Source: Erythrobacteraceae bacterium CFH 75059
GTDB taxonomy: Bacteria; Pseudomonadota; Alphaproteobacteria; Sphingomonadales; Sphingomonadaceae
Reading direction: 5' to 3'
DNA length: 64,000 bases
NCBI GenBank assembly: GCA_004331795.1
Contig: SJSR01000005.1
Span: forward strand, 39,812 to 103,811
Shown: in pieces, positions 46,201 through 57,299 of the stretch
Position numbering within the stretch: the first letter of the stretch is position 1
How the letters are laid out: the number at the start of each line of letters is the position of its first letter
Position numbers and translations under genes: made by a program
The notes under the pieces: generated by a model
Seen by the model: the letters and a program-made list of their open reading frames with translations, nothing else
Told to the model about the DNA's origin: nothing
Database searches by the model: none

Positions 46201-47178
46201 TCAGCAGGCGTCGAAGGCCCGCTGGACCCCGGCGGGATCGCGCACGCCGCTGGCGAGCAGGACCTGGAGGACGATGCGCGCCTTGGCCGGGCCGAGGGTG
46301 CGGGCGGCGACGAAGCCGTCCGCCTCGTCGCGCTCGTCCCGCTCCACCGCGCCTTCGTCCACCCGGCTCGACCGCACGACGACGACGCCGGCGCGGGCGA
46401 GGCCTGCGAGACAGCGGCGCACGTCCTGCGGCGCGTTGCCCTCCCCCACTCCGGCGAGCACGACGCCCGCGGCGTCGCGCGCCAGGGCGGTCACGGCGGC
46501 GGCATCCATCTGCGCGTGGGCATACAGGACGGGAACCCGCGGAAAGCGTTCGGGAAAGCCGTAGCGGGCGGGACGGTCCACCGCCCATGGCGCCCCGAAC
46601 CAGTCCAGCGAATGCGGCGTCACAAGCGCGACGCCATCGCGGGGATAGCCCCGGAAGGCGTCGAGGCTGCTCGTCCGGGCCTTGCGCGCATCGCGGGCGG
46701 CGAGAACCTTGTCGCCCATGACCAGCAGCACGCCGCGCCCCGCCGCGGCCGCGTCGCCGGCCACCTGCACCGCGTTCACGAAATTGCGCAGTCCGTCGCT
46801 GCCCACCGCATCGCTCGGCCGCATCGCCCCGACCAGAACCACCGGCTTGGTGGTGGGCAGGGTCAGGTCGAGCAGCATCGCCGTCTCCTCGGCGGTGTCG
46901 GTCCCGTGCGTGATGATCACGCCGTCCACGAGCGGATCGTCCATGGCGGCCGTGCATCCCTCCCACAGCAGGCGCCACAGCGCGGTGGTGATGTCCTCCG
47001 AGCCGATGGCGGCAAGCTGCCGTCCGCGCAGGGTGCAGCCGGGCACCAACGGGGCAACGCGCGCAAGCAGTTCCGCAATGTCGATCTGGCCCGGAAGGTA
47101 GCTGCGGGCGGTCGCGGACCCCGCCCGGCCGGCGATGGTCCCGCCGGTCGCGAGCACGAGAAGATGAGAGGCGGTCAT
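46201..47178 (-). CDS. L-asparaginase (bacterial AnsA/AnsB type)
   Basis: A 325-residue amidohydrolase. Both catalytic threonine motifs are intact: VLATGGTIAGRAG (first) and IITHGTDTAEETAMLLDL (second, with Thr-Lys-Glu-type partners), plus GAMRPSDAVGSDG. No signal peptide, so cytoplasmic. It is convergent with the dehydrogenase (7 bases between stops), and its start region faces tRNA-Val. Confidence 0.93.
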   Translation of the reverse strand: MTASHLLVLATGGTIAGRAGSATARSYLPGQIDIAELLARVAPLVPGCTLRGRQLAAIGSEDITTALWRLLWEGCTAAMDDPLVDGVIITHGTDTAEETAMLLDLTLPTTKPVVLVGAMRPSDAVGSDGLRNFVNAVQVAGDAAAAGRGVLLVMGDKVLAARDARKARTSSLDAFRGYPRDGVALVTPHSLDWFGAPWAVDRPARYGFPERFPRVPVLYAHAQMDAAAVTALARDAAGVVLAGVGEGNAPQDVRRCLAGLARAGVVVVRSSRVDEGAVERDERDEADGFVAARTLGPAKARIVLQVLLASGVRDPAGVQRAFDAC

Positions 47179-47219
47179 GCGCCAGCCGCTAGGGCATCGC
47201 CGCGCCGGCGCATAGCGGC

Positions 47220-47247
47220 TTGATCATGATGCCGGGAGCGCTATGAC
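47220..47247 (+). promoter_or_regulatory. Candidate promoter of tRNA-Val
   Basis: TTGATC (47220-47225), a 16-base spacer and TATGAC (47242-47247), ending 15 bases before the tRNA 5' end. Spacing and position fit a sigma-70 tRNA promoter. Confidence 0.5.
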
Positions 47248-47261
47248 CCCGGCACGGCCGC

Positions 47262-47337
47262 GGGTGATTAGCTCAGTTGGTAGAGCATCTCGTTTACACC
47301 GAGAGGGTCGGCAGTTCGAGCCTGTCATCACCCACCA
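47262..47337 (+). tRNA. tRNA-Val (anticodon UAC)
   Basis: A 76-base gene folds into a standard cloverleaf: acceptor GGGTGAT pairs with ATCACCC, the D arm is GCTCAGTTGGTAGAGC, the anticodon stem TCTCG/CGAGA encloses TTTACAC (anticodon TAC), and the T arm contains GTTCGAG. The terminal CCA is encoded (47335-47337). Confidence 0.97.
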
Positions 47338-47371
47338 GCCGGTCCGCCCCCCGGCCGGCCGCGCGCGGCGG

Positions 47372-47941
47372 TCAGCGACCGGGCGGCGCGGTGTCCAGCC
47401 CCTCTTCCACCATCGCGAAGGCGTCGGCGCTCGACCAGTCGAACGGGCCGGTGAGGCGCCACACCTCGCGCCCCTCGGCATCGTAGAGCACCGTCAGCGG
47501 CAGCGCCTCGGCGCCAAGGCTCTCGGTCAGCCGGTTGGACGGATCGAGCCAGGGGTCGAGGTGGCGCAAGCCCGTGCGCGCGAAGAACGGGCCGACCACG
47601 TCCGCTCCGCGCACGTCCTGGCTCGCGGCGACCACGGCGAGCCGGTCGGCGAAATGGGCGGCGAGACGATCGAGCTGCGGCATTTCCTCGACGCAGGGAG
47701 CGCACCAGGTCGCCCACAGGTTGACCAGCACCGGCCGCCCCTCGAGATGCGAGAGGTCAAGCTGCCGGCCGGCCGGGTCGGTGAGGACGACGCCGGGCAG
47801 CGGGTCGCCGGCATGCGTTCGCACAAGGCCCGCTGCCGGCTGCGCAGCGCCCGTTCCTTGCGCCGGGGGCGCCGCGCCCGTATCGCACCCCGCGACACCG
47901 AGACCAAGGGCGCACAGCAGCATGAACGAGAAACGGGACAT
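47372..47941 (-). CDS. TlpA/ResA-type thioredoxin-fold lipoprotein
   Basis: A 189-residue periplasmic thiol-disulfide protein. The signal ends in a lipobox, LGLGVAGCD. The active site is [16 protein letters not shown] (WCxxC), with the cis-proline in [10 protein letters not shown]. Relatives reduce disulfides for cytochrome c or general envelope redox. The ribosome site GGAAG lies just upstream of ATG 47941. It is divergent from argH with overlapping start codons. Confidence 0.92.
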   Translation of the reverse strand: MSRFSFMLLCALGLGVAGCDTGAAPPAQGTGAAQPAAGLVRTHAGDPLPGVVLTDPAGRQLDLSHLEGRPVLVNLWATWCAPCVEEMPQLDRLAAHFADRLAVVAASQDVRGADVVGPFFARTGLRHLDPWLDPSNRLTESLGAEALPLTVLYDAEGREVWRLTGPFDWSSADAFAMVEEGLDTAPPGR

Positions 47942-49334
47942 GGCGGCTTCCAACACGATGTGGGGCGGCAGGTTCGCGGGCGGACCTAGCGCGGTGATGC
48001 GCGAAATCAACGCTTCCATTCCGTTCGACAAGGCTCTCTGGCGCCACGACATCACGGCCAGCCAGGCGCATGTCGCCATGCTGGAGGCGCAGGGCATCGT
48101 GTCCGCCGATGACGCCGCAGCGATCCGGGACGGCCTGCGCCGCATCGCGGACGAGTACGAGGCGAACGGCGTTCCCGAAGATTGGTCGCTTGAAGACATC
48201 CACATGACCGTGGAACACCGTCTGGCCGAGCTCATCGGTCTCGCCGCCGGCCGGCTCCACACGGCGCGCAGCCGGAACGACCAGGTGGCGACCGACCTGC
48301 GGCTGTGGGTGCGCGACGCGACGGACCGCGCGCTCGCCGGTGTGCGCGCGCTGCAGGACGCTCTGCTGGACCAGACAGAGCGGCATGCCGACACGATCAT
48401 GCCCGGCTTCACTCACCTCCAGATCGCCCAGCCGCTCACGCTCGGCCATCATCTCCTTGCGTATGTCGAAATGCTCGAGAGGGACCGGAGCCGGTTTGCC
48501 GATGCCCGGACCCGCGCCGACGAATGCCCGCTCGGGGCGGCGGCGCTGGCCGGCACGGGCTTCCCCATCGACCGCCACGCCACCGCGCAGGCGCTGGGCT
48601 TTTCGCGGCCGATGCGCAACAGCATGGATGCCGTGTCCGACCGGGATTTCGTGCTCGACTATCTTCAGGCGGCCGCGCAATGCGCGCTGCACCTGTCCCG
48701 GCTGGCCGAGGAGTTCGTCCTGTGGGCCAGCCAGCCGTTCGGCTTCGTCACCCTTCCCGATGCGCTGTCCACCGGCAGCTCCATCATGCCGCAGAAGCGC
48801 AATCCGGACGCGGCAGAGCTGGTGCGCGGCCATTGCGGCCGGATCGTGGGATGCCTGACCAGCCTCATGGTGACAATGAAGGGCCTGCCCCTCGCCTATT
48901 CCAAGGACATGCAGGACGACAAGCCGCCGGTGTTCGAGGCGGCGGGGCTGCTCGACCTGTCGCTGGCGGCCATGGCGGGGATGGTGGCCGGCAGCTCCTT
49001 CCGCGCGGACCGGATGCGGGCGGCCGCCGAACAGGGGTTCGCGACGGCCACCGATCTTGCCGACTGGCTGGTGCGCGAGGCCGGGTTGCCGTTCCGCGAG
49101 GCGCACCACGTCACCGGCGCGCTGGTGCGCATGGCGGAGGACGCCGGCATCGCATTGGCCGATCTGCCGCTCGAGCGGATGCAGGCGTGCGATCCGCGCA
49201 TCCACGCCGGCGTCTATGCGGTTCTGTCGGTCGAGGCTTCCGTTGCCCGGCGCACAAGCTATGGTGGCACGGCCCCCGAAGAAGTGCGCCGGCAGCTGGC
49301 GGCCGCCCGCGCGCGCCTGGACGAGACCGGATGA
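47940..49334 (+). CDS. argH: Argininosuccinate lyase
   Basis: Last step of arginine synthesis, releasing fumarate. 464 residues with [18 protein letters not shown] at the start, [11 protein letters not shown], the [16 protein letters not shown] region, and the fumarase/aspartase signature [12 protein letters not shown]. The start used is ATG 47940; an in-frame ATG at 47922 is possible and would deepen the overlap with the divergent tlpA-like gene. The stop overlaps the start of a small lipoprotein gene. Confidence 0.96.
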   Translation: MAASNTMWGGRFAGGPSAVMREINASIPFDKALWRHDITASQAHVAMLEAQGIVSADDAAAIRDGLRRIADEYEANGVPEDWSLEDIHMTVEHRLAELIGLAAGRLHTARSRNDQVATDLRLWVRDATDRALAGVRALQDALLDQTERHADTIMPGFTHLQIAQPLTLGHHLLAYVEMLERDRSRFADARTRADECPLGAAALAGTGFPIDRHATAQALGFSRPMRNSMDAVSDRDFVLDYLQAAAQCALHLSRLAEEFVLWASQPFGFVTLPDALSTGSSIMPQKRNPDAAELVRGHCGRIVGCLTSLMVTMKGLPLAYSKDMQDDKPPVFEAAGLLDLSLAAMAGMVAGSSFRADRMRAAAEQGFATATDLADWLVREAGLPFREAHHVTGALVRMAEDAGIALADLPLERMQACDPRIHAGVYAVLSVEASVARRTSYGGTAPEEVRRQLAAARARLDETG

Positions 49335-49582
49335 CGATGCGCACGATCGTTTTCTGCTGCACCTTGCTGGCCGCCGCGCTGGCGGGTGGCTGCGCCAACC
49401 GCACCATGCTCGAACCGGCGCCGGGTGCCTCCCTGCCCGCGACGGCATACGGCGCCGACAGCGTGTCGGATGCGGACCGGCTCCTGCAGGTGCCGGTGCA
49501 GGCGGTGCCGACCCGCAGCCAGGAACTGCGCACCCGTTCGGAACGGCGCGACGACGATCCGTTCGACCTGCCGCCACCCTGA
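49331..49582 (+). CDS. Small lipoprotein between argH and lysA
   Basis: An 83-residue protein with a lipobox ([11 protein letters not shown], Cys near residue 21) and a short polar, Arg/Asp/Pro-rich mature part of about 60 residues. ATG 49331 overlaps the argH stop. Its place directly before lysA is like that of the LptM/YifL-type small lipoproteins, which in E. coli assist LptD assembly. The mature sequence is not similar by eye, so this is positional inference. Confidence 0.72.
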   Translation: MTMRTIVFCCTLLAAALAGGCANRTMLEPAPGASLPATAYGADSVSDADRLLQVPVQAVPTRSQELRTRSERRDDDPFDLPPP

Positions 49583-49639
49583 AGAGCCGCGCCCGCCCGT
49601 CCGGGCGCACCGACGAGGCCGAGCTTGCCGGAGATTGTG

Positions 49640-50914
49640 ATGACTGCCTTCACCCTGCGCGACGGGGCCATGCATGCCGAGGACGTGCCGCTCGCCACCA
49701 TCGCGCAGGAGGTGGGAACGCCGGTCTACGTGTACTCGCGGCGCATGCTGGAGGAACGGGCCACTGCATTTCGCACCGCGGTGGCGGGCCTGGGCGCTCC
49801 GCTGGTCGCCTTCGCGGTTAAGGCCAACCCGAACCTTGCCGTGCTCCGGGTGCTGGCGGCGCAGGGGCTCGGCGCCGATGTGGTGAGCGGCGGCGAGCTT
49901 CGCCGGGCCCTTGCCGCGGGAGTTCCGCCGGCAAGCATCATCTTTTCCGGTGTCGGAAAGACCTCCGCCGAACTGGGCGAAGCGATGGCGGCCGGCATCG
50001 GCCAGCTCAACATCGAGTCGGTGGAGGAGGCGGAGGAAGTGTCCGCGCTCGCACAGGTGGCGGGCACGCGGGTGCCCTGCGCTCTGCGGGTCAACCCGGA
50101 TGTCGATGCGGGCACGCATGACAAGATCACGACCGGCCGGGCGGACAGCAAGTTCGGCGTGCTGCTGCGTCACGCTCCTCAGGCCTATGCACAATTGGCC
50201 GCCCTCCCCGGTCTGCACGTGCGTGGTCTGGCCGTGCACATCGGCAGCCAGCTGACCGGGCTGGAGCCGCTTGAACATGCCTTTGCGCGTGTCGGCACGC
50301 TGCTCGCCGCGCTGCGCGACGCCGGCCACACGATCACGCATGTCGATCTGGGTGGCGGGCTCGGCGTGCCATACCGTCCGGGAGACACCGTGCCGTCGCT
50401 CGCGGCGTATGCGGCGATGGTCGCGCGGGTGACGCAGGGCTGGAACGTGCAGCTGCTGTTCGAGCCGGGCCGGATCATCGCCGCCGAGGCCGGGGTTCTG
50501 CTGACCCGGGTCATCCGAGTGAAGCGCGGCCTCGCCCATCCGTTCCTCGTCGTCGACGCCGGCATGAACGATCTGGCCAGGCCGGCGCTCTACGGCGCCT
50601 GGCACGCCTTCGAAGCCGTGCAGCCGACAGGCGGGCGGATGCGGGCCAACATCGTCGGGCCGATCTGCGAGAGCGGCGACACCTTCGCCACGGAGCGTGA
50701 CACCGATGCGCTGCGCAGCGGCGACCTTGCCGTCTTCCGCACGGCCGGGGCGTACGGGGCCACCATGGCGTCGAGCTACAACTCGCGCGGCTTCGTTCCC
50801 GAAGTGCTGGTCGACGGGGACCGCTATGCCGTGGTGGCGCAGCGGATCGCTCCCGACACGATCATGAACGCCGAATGCGTCCCCGACTGGCTGCCCGAGG
50901 CCGCGAGGGGCTAG
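49640..50914 (+). CDS. lysA: Diaminopimelate decarboxylase
   Basis: Final step of lysine synthesis. A 424-residue PLP barrel enzyme: the PLP lysine is in LVAFAVKANPNLAVLR, and further signatures are VSGGELRRALAAG, HIGSQLTGLEP, HVDLGGGLGVPY, LLFEPGRIIAAEAG and GPICESGDTFA. ATG 49640 has GGAG upstream; TTG 49625 would be a weaker start. Confidence 0.96.
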   Translation: MTAFTLRDGAMHAEDVPLATIAQEVGTPVYVYSRRMLEERATAFRTAVAGLGAPLVAFAVKANPNLAVLRVLAAQGLGADVVSGGELRRALAAGVPPASIIFSGVGKTSAELGEAMAAGIGQLNIESVEEAEEVSALAQVAGTRVPCALRVNPDVDAGTHDKITTGRADSKFGVLLRHAPQAYAQLAALPGLHVRGLAVHIGSQLTGLEPLEHAFARVGTLLAALRDAGHTITHVDLGGGLGVPYRPGDTVPSLAAYAAMVARVTQGWNVQLLFEPGRIIAAEAGVLLTRVIRVKRGLAHPFLVVDAGMNDLARPALYGAWHAFEAVQPTGGRMRANIVGPICESGDTFATERDTDALRSGDLAVFRTAGAYGATMASSYNSRGFVPEVLVDGDRYAVVAQRIAPDTIMNAECVPDWLPEAARG

Positions 50915-50916
50915 GC

Positions 50917-50957
50917 GGCGAGGGACTGGCGGCAAAGGACTGGCCGGCGAGGGACTG
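50917..50957. repeat. Three imperfect 12-base direct repeats
   Basis: GGCGAGGGACTG at 50917 and 50946, with GGCAAAGGACTG at 50931 between them, period 14-15 bases. They follow the lysA stop in the gap before a convergent gene. Origin by slippage is likely. Confidence 0.6.
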
Positions 50958-51000
50958 AGCGAGACGAGCCCGCGCAGCGGCTGCCTGGCGGCCGTGTGGC

Positions 51001-52002
51001 TCAGGCCGCGAGGATTCCCGCTTGCTGCACCTGGCCGAAGTAGCGGGCCATGGCCTCGGCGGTGCGGTCAGTAAAAGCGACGAAGGCACGCCGCGCATCG
51101 TCCGGGTCGCGCACCCGCTCGACCAGACCGGCTTCGACCATCTGCCCCAGCCAGCGCAGCGCCGTGGTCGGCGGAACGCCCGACGCCAGACAGAGCGAGG
51201 TGACCGACACGCGGCGGTGTTCGGCCCGGGCGGCGGCGAGGTCGAGCAGCATGTCCCAGACCGGATCGGCGAACAGATCGGCGCCGAACAGGGCGGCGCG
51301 CTGCTGCCGGTGCTTGAGCACAGCGCGCACGAGCCGCGGATCGGGAAGCGGAAGCCGCGTCTGGCGCAGCCTCGGCATGGCTCCACGCGGGTCTGCCTTC
51401 GTCCCGGCGCGAGGCGCGGCGCTGGCGCCGGCGATGGCCACCACGCCGCGTCCGTCCGCAGCGTCCCAGCCCGCCTGCGGCCCCGCGCCCAGATGGCGCG
51501 AGATGGCCTCGATCTGCTCGGTCAGCCGGAGCAGCGTCGCCCGGTCCTCGGCCGACATCTCGTTGACCACCGCCCGCGCCCGGCCGGCGCGCACCCGCGC
51601 CAGGGCGATGATGCGGTCGGGCCGGGCGGGCTGGACGAGGATCTGCGCCGCGCTCTGGTCGAGGCAGCCGAACACCGCGTCGAGGCTGTCCAGCGCGGTG
51701 ACCACCACCACGCTGCGCCCGGTGCGCGCCGCCGTCAGGTCGAGGCGCGCGAGCGAGGCGAGCATCGCCGCCGACGCTTCGGTGCACGCCACCAGCACGA
51801 CATCGCCGAGCAGCGCGAACGCGCCGGCGTGGCAGATCTCCACCAGCTCGTGCAGCGAGCCGTGCCGCCGCACCGCGAGACCGGCGGCGATGCAATCCTC
51901 GGCAAGCTCCAGCCGCATCGGTTCGGGGTCGGCATAGATCGAGACCAGCGCCCGAGCCTCTCCCGGCCCGTCGCCGGGCGCCCCGTAGTCGAAATCCACC
52001 AT
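51001..52002 (-). CDS. Winged-helix DNA-binding protein with receiver-like N-terminal domain
   Basis: A 333-residue protein. Residues about 18-130 alternate hydrophobic strands and helices (ALVSIYADPEPMRLELAE, AFALLGDVVLVACT, RSVVVVTALDS, AAQILVQPARPDRIIALARV) like a response-regulator receiver, but with no canonical Asp pair or acceptor. A charged linker leads to a MarR-type winged helix (about 245-325: VSVTSLCLASGVPPTTALRWL, VEAGLVERVRDPDDARRAFV). It is probably a transcriptional regulator whose input is not phosphorylation. Start MVDFDYGAPG at 52002. Confidence 0.8.
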   Translation of the reverse strand: MVDFDYGAPGDGPGEARALVSIYADPEPMRLELAEDCIAAGLAVRRHGSLHELVEICHAGAFALLGDVVLVACTEASAAMLASLARLDLTAARTGRSVVVVTALDSLDAVFGCLDQSAAQILVQPARPDRIIALARVRAGRARAVVNEMSAEDRATLLRLTEQIEAISRHLGAGPQAGWDAADGRGVVAIAGASAAPRAGTKADPRGAMPRLRQTRLPLPDPRLVRAVLKHRQQRAALFGADLFADPVWDMLLDLAAARAEHRRVSVTSLCLASGVPPTTALRWLGQMVEAGLVERVRDPDDARRAFVAFTDRTAEAMARYFGQVQQAGILAA

Positions 52003-52183
52003 GACCTGCCATCCCCTGCTGCGTCGCGGCCGGCGGAACGTTGTCAGAACATCATGGTGCGTCAAGACCTTGCGCGGATGAAATCCCGGCCTGCCACCCC
52101 CGCTTCTGACGAAAGGCGCGCCAGCCCGGCATGACGATGGTGAACGCCGGATTGCCGCAAAGCGAACTTTTTTGCGCGAGGCG

Positions 52184-53590
<1,407 letters not shown>

Positions 53591-53695
53591 CTATGGCACG
53601 GCGCCGCCGCGTAGGGAACGGTGCAAATCTCCTCCGCGCAGCCGGACACAATCACGCCCCTCGCGGGTTGGGCAGGCACAGCCAGAGGAGCGCCC

Positions 53696-54511
53696 ATGTC
53701 CGACCAGCCCGTTCTCCCCCTCAACGACGGCCGCCAGATCCCGCAGCTCGGTTTCGGCACCTGGCAGATCCCGGACGAGGACGCGGAAGGAATCGTCCAT
53801 CAGGCGATCGAGACCGGCTACTGGCTGATCGACACCGCCGCCATCTACCGCAACGAAGGCGGCGTGGGCCGCGGCATCGGCCGGTGGAGCGACATCTTCC
53901 TCCAGACAAAGGTCTGGAACGAGAGCCAGGGTTATGAGCGGACGAAGAAGGCCGTGGCCAAGTCGCTGGAACGGCTCGGCGTGACCTTTGTCGACATGCT
54001 GCTCATCCACTGGCCCTGTCCGGACAAGGGTCTGTTCGTCGACACCTGGCGGGCGATGATCGAACTGCGCGAGGAGAAGCTTGCCCACTCGATCGGCGTG
54101 TCGAACTTCCGGCCGCAGGATCTGGACCGGCTGGTGAAGGAGACCGGCGTCATCCCCGCGGTCAATCAGATCGAGCTGCACCCCGGTTTTCAGCAGCGCG
54201 AGCTTCAGCAGGTGCATCGCGAGCTGGGGATCGTCACCCAGAGCTGGTCGCCGCTTGGCCAAGGGCGCACGATCGGCCACGACACGATCCGCGCGATTGC
54301 CGAGGAGACCGGCCAGCCCGCCGGTGCGGTCATCATCCGCTGGCACCTTCAGAAAGGCTTTTCCACAATCCCGAAAGCGTCGCGGCGCGAGCACATGAAA
54401 GCCAATTTCCGCGCCCTGTCCTTTACGCTGACCGACGACCAGATGGAGCGCATCGACGCGCTGGACGATCCCGCCGGTCGCATCGGACCGGACCCGGCGG
54501 CGTTCTGCTAG
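53696..54511 (+). CDS. Aldo/keto reductase
   Basis: A 271-residue TIM-barrel NADPH oxidoreductase. The catalytic tetrad is visible: Asp and Tyr in GYWLIDTAAIYRNE, Lys in LQTKVWNES, His in LLIHWPCPD. The cofactor-binding end has STIPKASRREHMKANF. It belongs to the DkgA/2,5-diketogluconate reductase-like group, acting on small aldehydes or ketones. AGAGGAG upstream confirms ATG 53696. It sits on the opposite strand between hisZ and purA. Confidence 0.93.
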   Translation: MSDQPVLPLNDGRQIPQLGFGTWQIPDEDAEGIVHQAIETGYWLIDTAAIYRNEGGVGRGIGRWSDIFLQTKVWNESQGYERTKKAVAKSLERLGVTFVDMLLIHWPCPDKGLFVDTWRAMIELREEKLAHSIGVSNFRPQDLDRLVKETGVIPAVNQIELHPGFQQRELQQVHRELGIVTQSWSPLGQGRTIGHDTIRAIAEETGQPAGAVIIRWHLQKGFSTIPKASRREHMKANFRALSFTLTDDQMERIDALDDPAGRIGPDPAAFC

Positions 54512-54524
54512 GCGCGGCCGGGCT

Positions 54525-55649
54525 TCAGGAGAGCGGAACGGGTTCGTCCCCGTCGAGCCGGTGCGTGCAGCCGAGCTGCGCCGCGTCATCGTGCTCGGAC
54601 AGCGCCGCGACGGTCCGCCACCCCTGTGCGCGCAGGCGCTGCGCGGCGCGGGGGTCGTGGTGCATCGGGAGGAACAGCCGCAGCGCGGCCGGCGTCGATG
54701 CCGGATCGGCCGCCTCCAGCAGCGGCTCCATGTACAAGGAGAACCCGGTCGCCACCTCGTCCGTGCCGCCGATGCGGTAGGTTCCGCCCCGCCCCAGCGC
54801 CCCGCGCGCGCCGTCGGCGTAGAGGGTGAACCCGAGCCAGCTCTGGTACTCGAAGCCGTGACGCTCGGTCGGGTCGAGCGTGACGCGCACGTCCTGCTCG
54901 TCCGCCAGCCGGGCCTGGATCGCCCTCAGCCCTTCGAGCCGCGAGGCGAGCAGCCCGTCGCGGTCGAAGGCCGTCAGCTGCGCGATCGCCGTGTCGAACG
55001 GACCGGCCGCGTAGAGGAGCGGGAGATAGGCGTCACCCCCGGCGGCGCACAGGGCGCCGGCGTCCTTCATGTCGAGCGCGTCGCGCACGGCGTCCACCTG
55101 CCCGGCACCGAGCGGCAAGGCTCCGCCGGCCAGCGTGTCCACGAGATCGGGCAGGGTGAAGTCGAGCGCCACCGACCCGACCCCCGCGGCACGGCACGCC
55201 GACACAGCGAGCCGGACGATTTCAGCCGCCGCCGGAACGCTGTCGGAGCCAATCAGCTCGCCGCCCATCTGCAGACGCTGGCGCAGCGGATCGAGCTGGT
55301 CGGCGGTGATCAGCGCCACGTCGCCGGCATAGCACAGCCGCAGCGGCCGCGGCGCCCCTGCCAGCGAGGTCGCCGCGATCCGGCCGACCTGCGGCGTGAT
55401 GTCGGCGCGCAGGGCGAGCGTGCGCAGGCTGGCCGGATCGACGAAGCGGAACATGCGCCGCGTGCTCAGCCCCTCGGCGCGCGTCGCCAGCGATCGCTCG
55501 AACTCGATCAGCGGCGGCCGGATGCGGTCATAGCCGTGCGCGTGCAGGACGTCGGTAACGGCCCGCATGGTCCGCATTTCGGCCGCAGCCTGCTCCGGCA
55601 GGCTGTCGCGCAGCCCTTCGGGGAGCAGGGAGTCCGTGGCGGCGCTCAT
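54525..55649 (-). CDS. hisZ: ATP phosphoribosyltransferase regulatory subunit HisZ
   Basis: A 374-residue catalytically inactive histidyl-tRNA synthetase paralogue that activates the short HisG. The opening LLPEGLRDSLPEQAAAEMRTMRAV, LRADITPQVGRIAATSL (motif-2-like) and GRGGTYRI are recognisable. The anticodon-binding domain is absent, as expected for HisZ. It is downstream of serA (55 bases) on the same strand. hisG is not in the window. Confidence 0.92.
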   Translation of the reverse strand: MSAATDSLLPEGLRDSLPEQAAAEMRTMRAVTDVLHAHGYDRIRPPLIEFERSLATRAEGLSTRRMFRFVDPASLRTLALRADITPQVGRIAATSLAGAPRPLRLCYAGDVALITADQLDPLRQRLQMGGELIGSDSVPAAAEIVRLAVSACRAAGVGSVALDFTLPDLVDTLAGGALPLGAGQVDAVRDALDMKDAGALCAAGGDAYLPLLYAAGPFDTAIAQLTAFDRDGLLASRLEGLRAIQARLADEQDVRVTLDPTERHGFEYQSWLGFTLYADGARGALGRGGTYRIGGTDEVATGFSLYMEPLLEAADPASTPAALRLFLPMHHDPRAAQRLRAQGWRTVAALSEHDDAAQLGCTHRLDGDEPVPLS

Positions 55650-55704
55650 CGGCGGTGCGCCCTACGCGGGGCGGGCTGGCGGAGGCGCGGCGCGTCCACG
55701 GGGA

Positions 55705-57288
55705 TCAGAACGACAGCGCCTTGACCACCCGCACTCCTTCCAGCGCGCAGGCGCGCTCGACAAGGGCGGGGGTGATCGGCTGGTCGACGCTGAGCAGCAG
55801 CACCGCCTCGCCGCCCGCCTCCCGTCGGCCGAGGTTGAAGTTGCCGATGTTGATGCCCGCCTCCCCGAGCAGGGTGCCGATCCGGCCGATGAAGCCGGGT
55901 GCATCCTGGTTGACGATGTAGAGCATGTCGCCCGCCAGCGCCGCCTCGATCCGCACGCCAAAGATCTCGACGAGCCGCGGCGCGTCGCTTCCGAACAGGG
56001 TTCCGGCCACCGAACGCTCGCCCTGGCTGGTGCTGACGGTCACCCGGACGAGCGTGCTGTATGCGCCTTCGCGGCTGTTGCGGATCTCGCGCACCTCCAT
56101 GCCCCGTTCGCGGGCGAGGAACGGGGCGTTGACCATGTTCACCGACTGCCTGAACTGGCGCATCAGCCCGGCCAGCACGGCGGCGGTGACCGGCTTGGGA
56201 TTGAGGTCGGCCGCCGCGCCTTCCAGCTCGATGCTGATGCGCGGCAGATCGCCATGGGCAAGCTGCCCCACCAGGCTTCCCAGCGTTTGGGCCAGGGCCA
56301 TGTACGGCCGCACCCGTGGTGCCTCTTCCGCCGACAGGGACGGCATGTTGAGCGCGTTGGCCACGCCGCCGTGAATGAGGTAGTCGGCCATCTGCTCGGC
56401 CACCTGCAGGGCGACGTTGACCTGCGCCTCGGTGGTGGAGGCGCCCAGATGCGGAGTGCAGATGAAGTTCGGCGCGCCGAACAGCGGATGGTCCGCCGGA
56501 GGCGGTTCCGTCGCGAACACGTCCAGCGCCGCGCCGGCGATGTGGCCGCTTTCCAGCCCGGCTTTGAGCGCGCCTTCGTCGATGAGCCCGCCCCGGGCGC
56601 AGTTGATGATCCGCACGCCCGCCTTCGTCTGCCCGAGCCGTTCGGCCGAGAGGATGTTGCGCGTCTCGTCCGTGAGCGGCGTGTGCAGCGAGATGAAGTC
56701 GGCGCGGGACAGCAGGTCGTCGAGTTCGACCTTCTCCACCCCGATCTCCACCGCGCGCTCCTCGGTCAGGAACGGATCGTAGGCGATAACCCGCATCTTC
56801 AGCCCCTGGGCGCGGGCGGCGACGATCGAGCCGATGTTGCCGGCCCCGATCAGGCCCAGCACCTTGCTCGTGACCTCCACCCCCATGAAGGCGTTCTTGG
56901 GCCACTGGCCCGCCTGGGTGCGCGCGTTCGCCTCGGGGATCTGCCGCGCCAGCGCCAGCATCAGGGCGATGGCGTGTTCGGCGGTGGTGATGGAGTTGCC
57001 GAACGGCGTGTTCATCACCACCACGCCGCGCGCGGAGGCGGCGGGGATGTCGACATTGTCCACGCCGATGCCGGCGCGCCCCACGACCTTGAGCCGCGTG
57101 GCGGCTTCGAGCAGCTCGGCCGTCACCTTCGTCGAGGAGCGGATGGCGAGGCCGTCATACTCCCCGATGCGCGCCTTGAGCTGGTCGGGCGTTTCGCCGG
57201 TGATCACGTCGACGTCGCACCCCTGCTCGGCAAGGATGCGCGCGGCGTTGGGGTCCATGGCGTCGGAAATCAGCACGCGCGGCTTCAT
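55705..57288 (-). CDS. serA: D-3-phosphoglycerate dehydrogenase
   Basis: First step of serine synthesis. 527 residues, the long form: substrate and catalytic domain with GRAGIGVDNVDIPAASARGV, the NAD motif GLIGAGNIGSIVA, catalytic residues in CARGGLIDEGAL and CTPHLGAST, an intervening domain and a C-terminal ACT domain (about 455-527: LYIVNQDAPGFIGRIGTLLG), the usual site of serine feedback. GGGAG lies upstream of ATG 57288. It starts 11 bases after serC. Confidence 0.97.
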   Translation of the reverse strand: MKPRVLISDAMDPNAARILAEQGCDVDVITGETPDQLKARIGEYDGLAIRSSTKVTAELLEAATRLKVVGRAGIGVDNVDIPAASARGVVVMNTPFGNSITTAEHAIALMLALARQIPEANARTQAGQWPKNAFMGVEVTSKVLGLIGAGNIGSIVAARAQGLKMRVIAYDPFLTEERAVEIGVEKVELDDLLSRADFISLHTPLTDETRNILSAERLGQTKAGVRIINCARGGLIDEGALKAGLESGHIAGAALDVFATEPPPADHPLFGAPNFICTPHLGASTTEAQVNVALQVAEQMADYLIHGGVANALNMPSLSAEEAPRVRPYMALAQTLGSLVGQLAHGDLPRISIELEGAAADLNPKPVTAAVLAGLMRQFRQSVNMVNAPFLARERGMEVREIRNSREGAYSTLVRVTVSTSQGERSVAGTLFGSDAPRLVEIFGVRIEAALAGDMLYIVNQDAPGFIGRIGTLLGEAGINIGNFNLGRREAGGEAVLLLSVDQPITPALVERACALEGVRVVKALSF

Positions 57289-57299
57289 GGCGGTCTCCC

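Noticed and set aside
52110..52175. CGCAAA/TTTGCG inverted repeat with a T-run after purA as a terminator
   Set aside because: The stem is short and half A-T, and the T-run lies inside the loop side rather than after the stem in the purA direction.
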